From NCBI GenBank assembly GCA_050084985.1, contig JBITNC010000001.1, forward strand, positions 74,524,001 through 74,588,000: 64,000 nucleotides of DNA, given 5' to 3'. Below the pieces are notes generated by a model that searched no databases, was not told where the DNA came from, and saw nothing but the letters and a program-made list of their open reading frames with translations. Position 1 is the stretch's first letter. Every line of letters begins with the position of its first letter. Both the position numbers and the translations under genes were made by a program. Below, one piece after another: positions 58,715 through 64,000 of this stretch. The stretch is from Nageia nagi. Lineage: Eukaryota; Pinophyta.

Positions 58715-59980
58715 GTGTATGAGAAGTCATCTTCATCTAGGTCCAAGTATGAGGGCTTGGATTATTTTCATTTACAAAATATACTTCTTTATCATTTTAA
58801 TTCATTATATGTACATGTAGGTGAAAGGATTGGACTAATTAGAGAAGCACATACTTTAAAGATTGTGAGACATTTTAGGGTTGGAAAGATATTATACAAT
58901 TTGCAAAGGCATGTATATTGGAAAAAGATGAAAGATAAAGTTACCAAGTACATAAGGGGATGTACTTTATGTTACACCAACAAGCTAGGTAATAGGAAAT
59001 TGGGTTTGTATTAGTAACTTCCAATATCTTCACATCCATGGGAGTATATCTCAATAGATTTTATGGGAGGATTGCCTATGAACAAGAAGGGTTGTGACTA
59101 TTTATTTATTGTTGTAGATAGATTTAGCAAGATGTATATTTTAATTCCTTGTAATAAGATAATAATGAGACAAGATGCTACAAATTTGTACTTTTCATAT
59201 GTTTGGGTTCATTTTGGATTGTCTACTTCTATTATTTCAGATAGAGATAGTAGATTTTTAGGCAAGTTTTGGATATATTTATGTGAAAAGATAGACATAA
59301 GGTTGAAGAAGAGTACTACGTTTCATCCTCAAATGAATGAAAAAGCTAAGGTGGTGAATAGGAAAATAGTTCAACTCTTGAGGGGTTATTATGGCAAGCA
59401 TCCTAAGTATTTGGATGAACATATTGAATATATCCAACATTCATATAATAGGGTAATCAATTCTTCCATTAATAAGAGTCCTTTTGAGAATTATTTTGGT
59501 TATTTACCACCTTCATCTTTTAATTGTATTTGGATAGAAAAAGGATGAAAGATATTTACTAGAGAAAGAAGAGAAATAAGTCAAAGTATTTGTTGAAAAG
59601 ATTACAAAAATTTATTTTAAAATCCAAGAGAAACTTAAGACAAGCCCAGACAAGTATAATATGAGACATGACAAGCATTAAGCTGATCATAAGTTTCATG
59701 TGGGAGACCATATTTGGTTGTATCTTATTAAGAAGAGGTTGCAAGGATCAACCAAGAAGTTGAAACTTATAAGGTATGGACCATTTAATATTATAGAGAA
59801 AGAGAGTCAGAATGCTTTTATATTGAATCCACCAACATATATGAACATATATTTACTTTTTAATGTATAATATTTAAAATTATATGACCCATGTATGTTG
59901 ACTAATGATGAGGTGGTTTTAGATCATATTTTTTCATCTCTTGATGACTTAGCACCTAATACTATGGATGAACTCAAGGA
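58715..59980 (+). pseudogene. INT: Integrase of element 5
   Basis: Two long open runs, 58715-59014 and 59063-59548. The zinc finger is REAHTLKIVRHFRVGK then YIRGCTLCYTNK (CxxC intact). Core: ISIDFMGGLPMNKKGCDYLF (first Asp), SIISDRDSRFLGKFW (second Asp), and FHPQMNEKAKVVNRKIVQLL, where the catalytic Glu position is occupied by Lys or lost. C-terminal: FHVGDHIWLYLIKKRLQGS, KLIRYGPFNIIEKE. The best preserved integrase in the window but with stops and a changed active site. Confidence 0.93.
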
Positions 59981-59984
59981 GGAT

Positions 59985-60125
59985 TCCATATTGCAAAAAA
60001 AAATTATTTATGCTACAAGAAGAGGTGAGATAGAGCTATGGTTGGTTGGATTTAAGGGATAGAAGCCTAATAAATCCAAGTGAATGGAAAAGTTTAAGGT
60101 TGGGGAGTTTTATCCTCATCTATAA
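59985..60125 (+). pseudogene. Chromodomain-like C-terminus of element 5
   Basis: YATRRGEIELWLVGFKG and the following W-less segment EKFKVGEFYPHL resemble the chromodomain core (a three-strand block with K/RW and final helix) at the end of plant chromovirus integrases, which steers insertion toward certain chromatin. The stop is at 60123-60125. Two internal stops. Confidence 0.7.
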
Positions 60126-60167
60126 TTTATGGCACCAAATACCTTATCATTATGGAGGTGTGAGCCA

Positions 60168-60790
60168 AATTGGATTGCATCAAGTTGATCTCTACATGAG
60201 AAGTAATCATGCCAAAGGTATATGTTCTAAGAGACTGATTGAAGACTAAAATATAAAGGTGATTGGTGATAAATACCATATTGTTAGTATCCTAAGTATA
60301 CTATTTTTAGGCTATTATCAGCCTACATTTTGAAGAGTGAGTAGTGGAAGTTGAAGGGAAATTTATAGTTTAGGTAGTTGAGAGGTTTAAAATAATCAAA
60401 TGACATCTTAAAGACATTTACAAACCTATTTAAGAACATGCTACTCTCTTAATTCATCAATATTAGCTTAGAGAGTTTTGAGATTGTAAATATTTTAAGG
60501 AAAAATAAGAGTTATTCCCTAATTTTTGTAGTTTTAAAGTTATTTTTCTTATTGTAGGAGATTGCAGTAGTGTTGTAGGAGATGGTACTGCCATTATTTC
60601 TTATGTTATTTCTCTATATGCATGTAATATTGTAATGTCCATAGAAAATGAGAAGAGAAGGCTAAAAATACATGTTAGATTAGACTACATTGGGTGAACC
60701 AAGGTAAATCATTATGTTGACCTTTTTGTGTGTGATTACAATTATTAATTTGTAATTTTACATTATACAATTTTGAATTAATATGCAATT
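60168..60790 (+). repeat. 3' LTR of element 5 (end approximate)
   Basis: The first 190 bases match the 5' remnant at 51308-51500. It continues through gattagactacattgggtga and ccaaggtaaatc, a typical LTR end region. I could not fix the last base or the target duplication. Confidence 0.65.
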
Positions 60791-60899
60791 TGATGGGTAT
60801 CATAATGGTGAATTTTTTTTCATTCAAATCTATAAGTGAGGATCTAAATATGCTATAAGTATCTGATGATTATGGATCATCAAATTTGTGTAAGACTAA

Positions 60900-61700
60900 T
60901 TAGTAGGGTATTGTTGATCCAACAACCTAAATCCTTTGAAGAATCTATCTCTCAAGTAGTAATAATTGAAAATGTTAAAATTCAAGATGGAGAGATAAAA
61001 ACTAAAAAATGAGAAGGTTATACTAAAAATAAAAATAAAATAAAATAAATAAGTAAATAATTACTAGCTAATAAGGTCTCTATCACAAGAGAAATTGAAC
61101 CATCTCCACCACAAAATATAGAAAGAATTTTATACCTAAATGAAAATTCTTACCTTTATCAAAATCTCTTTATGATATTTTGAAAAAGTTATACGATCAT
61201 TAAATAATTACTTTACCTAATATAATGCTATAAAATCCCAAAACCAAAACAAGTAAATGGTTTAAGGAAAGTGAATTTTAGCATTACCATTATCAAAAGG
61301 ATCTTGATAAAAATAAATGTAGAATATTAAAAAATGTAATTCAAGATTTAATTTAAAATGAAAAGTTAGAGGTTGATAATCTTGTTGCAATTCCTAATCA
61401 AAATTTAGGGATTTATCAAAATTTGCTTCCATAATATCCAACTAATAATGCTTCATTGCATCCACATGAAAATCAAGTAAAGCATAAATGGATTCATAAT
61501 AATTCAACTTTCATAAGCATTATAATTATTGCTACAAGATCCCAAAAGATACAGGGGAGGAAAAATAGTATACCAAATAATCAATAAGATAAGGTTTATA
61601 TATAACCTCATATACCTAAACCATAACCTCCTAAAGCTTTTGTGAAAGGTGCTTTACATCAAAAACTAAAAAACTCATAAGTAAAAATGTCTTTGTTTGA
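60900..61700 (+). pseudogene. gag: gag of element 6, C-terminal part
   Basis: Continues the gag left at 51300. QQPKSFEESISQVVIIENVK at about 60920 is the end of the capsid region. At about 61260-61370 EFQHYHYQKDLDKNKCRIL-NVI corresponds to the Tat zinc-knuckle block with its first Cys changed to Tyr. Then NEKLEVDNLV and a Pro-rich tail (PHIPKPQPPKAFVKG, with stops at two Gln). Decayed. Confidence 0.78.
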
Positions 61701-62330
61701 ATTATTACAATAATCCAAATATTATAGAGATGTAATGAATCAATTATTGCATATAATAGAATTAGATATAAATGATCTTGGAAGTTTTGTAGCCTTTGTG
61801 GGAAATATTAAAATAAGTTAAAAAATGATCATTGCTTTCTATGATCATAAAATAAAGCATTGAAATGGTACACAAGGCTCATATCCACCTTTGTATACCA
61901 TAACAAAAGTTGATGAAAAATCATTTAAAATAATTCTAATTGATGAAGGATCAGCCATAAATATCATCTCAATGACTATATATAAGATTTTATATCTCCA
62001 CTTTGTACATATTTTAGAATCATCCCTTCAACTAAAAGCATTTAACAATGCTTTATGTTTGATAAAAGGATCAATCACATTACCTATTACTATAGGATCA
62101 AAGAAGGTGCAAACCTTATTATGAGTTATTGAAGGGGATATTACACAATATAATATTCTTTTAAGAAGACCTTAGATTAGAGATATATAATGTGTCCCAT
62201 AAACATATCATAATTATTTGAAATATATTCATGAAGGAGTAGTGAATTATCTACTTGGTAATGATAATCCATATTCACATTGTAATACTACTTATTTGCC
62301 TAATGATGTACTATTAACATATACTTATTT
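61700..62330 (+). pseudogene. PR: Aspartic protease of element 6
   Basis: SFKIILIDEGSAINIISM holds the catalytic Asp with Glu-Gly-Ser after it, the D-x-G-S-A form used by Tat/Ogre proteases. Then LQLKAFNNALCLIKGSITLP, a glycine-poor flap, and VIEGDITQYNILLRRP-IRDI (usually LLGRPWIH). Open run 61891-62124. The block GVVNYLLGNDNPYSH closes it. Confidence 0.82.
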
Positions 62331-63300
62331 TTTACAATACCTATACCAACAAATGAACCATTGGTAGTTGATGTGGGTAAAAATAGTTACACCTCTTTAA
62401 GTATTTCAAAAAAAAAGCAAGCTATTTATCAACAAAAGTTATTCAATGATCATAAAAATATTGATAATAGTTCATAATAAAAATGAATACAACACCATAA
62501 GATAAGGATTCTTGGGAAGAAAGAGTTCAAAAATTAGATAAGTTAAATAAAGCTTCCTTGTAGAAGGATTCATCCCAAGTAAATATCTCTTCACAAAATA
62601 ATGATGATATAAGAAATAAAAAATTATGATACATTTACCTAGTAATAGTAAAGTTTTCTAACATAGGTATAAGAGAATATGAGATTGATGATTTAATATT
62701 TAACATTCCCTCTACCCAAGACATTGGAAAATCTACTGAATCCCCTAGTGTAGTGGGTCAATTAATTCCATTGTTATAGCCAAAATAATAATAATTAAAG
62801 TTATTTAGAGAATAATTAAATTCTCTAATTAACTATCAAAAGTAGGAAATCATTGACATGAAAGATGAAAATGATTTAATTGATATTATCCTATCAAAAA
62901 TACATTTATGGAAGATACAAACATATACTTTACCTATGATGATGAATGGAGGAAAAATTTGATCAAAAGAGGATGAATGATAAGATTTTCTAAAATATGG
63001 AGCCACTAATCTAACCTCAAACTAATGACAACACCTAAAACCTAGTAATAGAACCTAGTGACCATTCTAGAATACCTCATCCTTTTGTTCAATATCATTA
63101 TCCTACCTTTCATGTTCTGAATCTCAATTACAAAGGGATGAAACATTGCATGAATGTAAAGCTCAGAGTATAACAAAATTCAAAAATGATAGGTGGAATT
63201 AAGAAACACCAGTTAAGATTGGCACAATTATATTGCCACCTATAAAGGATTCAGAGTTATGTCATGTCATATCATATATTTTATCATTCACAACCCCTCC
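62331..63300 (+). pseudogene. Protease-to-RT linker of element 6
   Basis: Weak reading with stops (QKLFNDHKNIDNSS, SWEERVQKLDKLN, EYEIDDLIFNIPST). Tat/Ogre elements have a long low-complexity connector here. No domain can be named; RT has not begun by 63300. Confidence 0.45.
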
Positions 63301-64000
63301 ACCTTTATAGGAAATAGGTCTAGTGCTAAGGATCCTCTTTAGGCTTATTGTGATGTCGAGTCGACCTATTACCATAAAATATAAAGGTAGATGAGAGTGC
63401 ACATGGAAAAGAGAATTTACTTAATAAATTAAATAAATTATTTTAAATATCTAAAAAGGTATTTTAATTAAATCAAAATTCCTTTTTATGTTTTAACAAA
63501 TGGCCCACATTAAATATATTTTTATCTTTTTGAGATAAAATAAAATCAAAGCATAAATTCAAAGTTTAACAAGAAAAGTAAGAAAATACTACCTAAAAAG
63601 TTAGGATATGTCAGTGACTTTGAATGCCTTGATTTTTTCTTATGTTATGTACCCACTTTGACTTGGTCAGTTGGTTGTGATATGATGGATCTCTCATCAT
63701 AGGAGCAAAATCTAAGGTAAAGAAAAAGGTACTTGAAAAGAGCTTATATAAGAAATATTTGGTGCAATATATCTCAAATAAAAATATTGAATAACATGAT
63801 ATAGAAAGTATTATAAGATAACAAAACCTATCTTTGGTGACTTACCCACCAAGATAAAGAATATGATAAATAATTTAGATTGATTAGCTTGGTTTGCTAA
63901 GCCACCATATTACCATGGATTTTGATATGAATGACTCCTTCCTTACAAAGGTACCAAATGATAAGATTGACCCTTCCTTACTATTATAAATAAAATAATA
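63301..64000. other. Unassigned AT-rich end of window
   Basis: No readable gene. A TATATAA-like box lies near 63745. It may be further linker of element 6 or another insertion. Confidence 0.4.

Larger units (their letters stand above)
51308..60790 (+). mobile_element. Element 5: chromovirus-type Ty3/gypsy in element 6 gag
   Basis: Gag, protease, RT, RNase H, integrase and a chromodomain-like C-terminus, all plus strand. A stretch of about 190 bases at 51308-51500 repeats at 60168-60358, marking the LTR starts. The 5' LTR is mostly deleted. Protease and RT are 4.7 kb apart because of inserted DNA including a PPR pseudogene. The exact 3' end is not resolved; element 6 gag resumes by about 60900. 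Confidence 0.8.

Noticed and set aside
1-64000. tRNA, rRNA, or intact host genes
   Set aside because: Nothing with the expected conserved boxes or long intact frame was seen on either strand; I cannot run a tRNA or profile scan here.

Overview
This window holds no intact host gene. It is a stack of old, mostly plus-strand LTR retrotransposons and looks like intergenic sequence from a land plant with a large genome. A gymnosperm is my best guess, for three reasons: very AT-rich DNA, deeply decayed Ty3/gypsy elements nested in one another, and one decayed plant PPR gene. No reading frame survives end to end. The stops sit largely at former Gln, Trp and Arg codons, as expected from C-to-T decay of methylated DNA.

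Layout. (1) 1-26976: element 1, a Ty3/gypsy element of a family called A here, with its first LTR cut by the window edge. It is split by element 3 (9132-21887), a complete related element of family B with 1332-bp LTRs and a perfect TATGG target-site duplication. (2) 26977-29724 and 43437-45430: two halves of element 4, a minus-strand Tat-type Ty3/gypsy element. They are separated by element 2 (29725-43431), a second complete family A element with a perfect TACTT duplication. (3) 45855-46469: a solo LTR with an AATTA duplication and a run of G-rich hairpin units, probably Ty1/copia. (4) 46475-49180: unassigned AT-rich DNA. (5) 49181-51307 and 60900-about 63300: gag and protease of element 6, Tat/Ogre-like, on the plus strand. 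These are split by element 5 (about 51308-60790), a chromovirus-type Ty3/gypsy element. Element 5 itself contains a decayed PPR gene (54607-55740) and a possible second solo LTR (56395-56977).

The most interesting system is the family A/B design. All three copies read gag, protease, an extra archaeal-type RNase H (aRH), reverse transcriptase (RT), the ordinary gypsy RNase H (gRH), integrase (INT). A spacer of about 500 bases follows, then a large extra ORF before the 3' LTR. The aRH lies upstream of RT, whereas in element 4 of the same window it lies downstream of gRH, the order familiar from angiosperm Tat elements. The extra ORF is recognisably homologous between A and B. It carries a nuclear-localisation-like basic cluster followed by a predicted coiled-coil region. 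The LTRs of both families carry tandem repeats built around TGACATCA, a likely decayed form of the bZIP/CRE site TGACGTCA.

Relative ages follow from nesting: element 3 is younger than element 1, element 2 is younger than element 4, and element 5 is younger than element 6. Coordinates of decayed domains are approximate (tens of bases); LTR ends and target-site duplications of elements 2 and 3 and the 45855 solo LTR are to the base.
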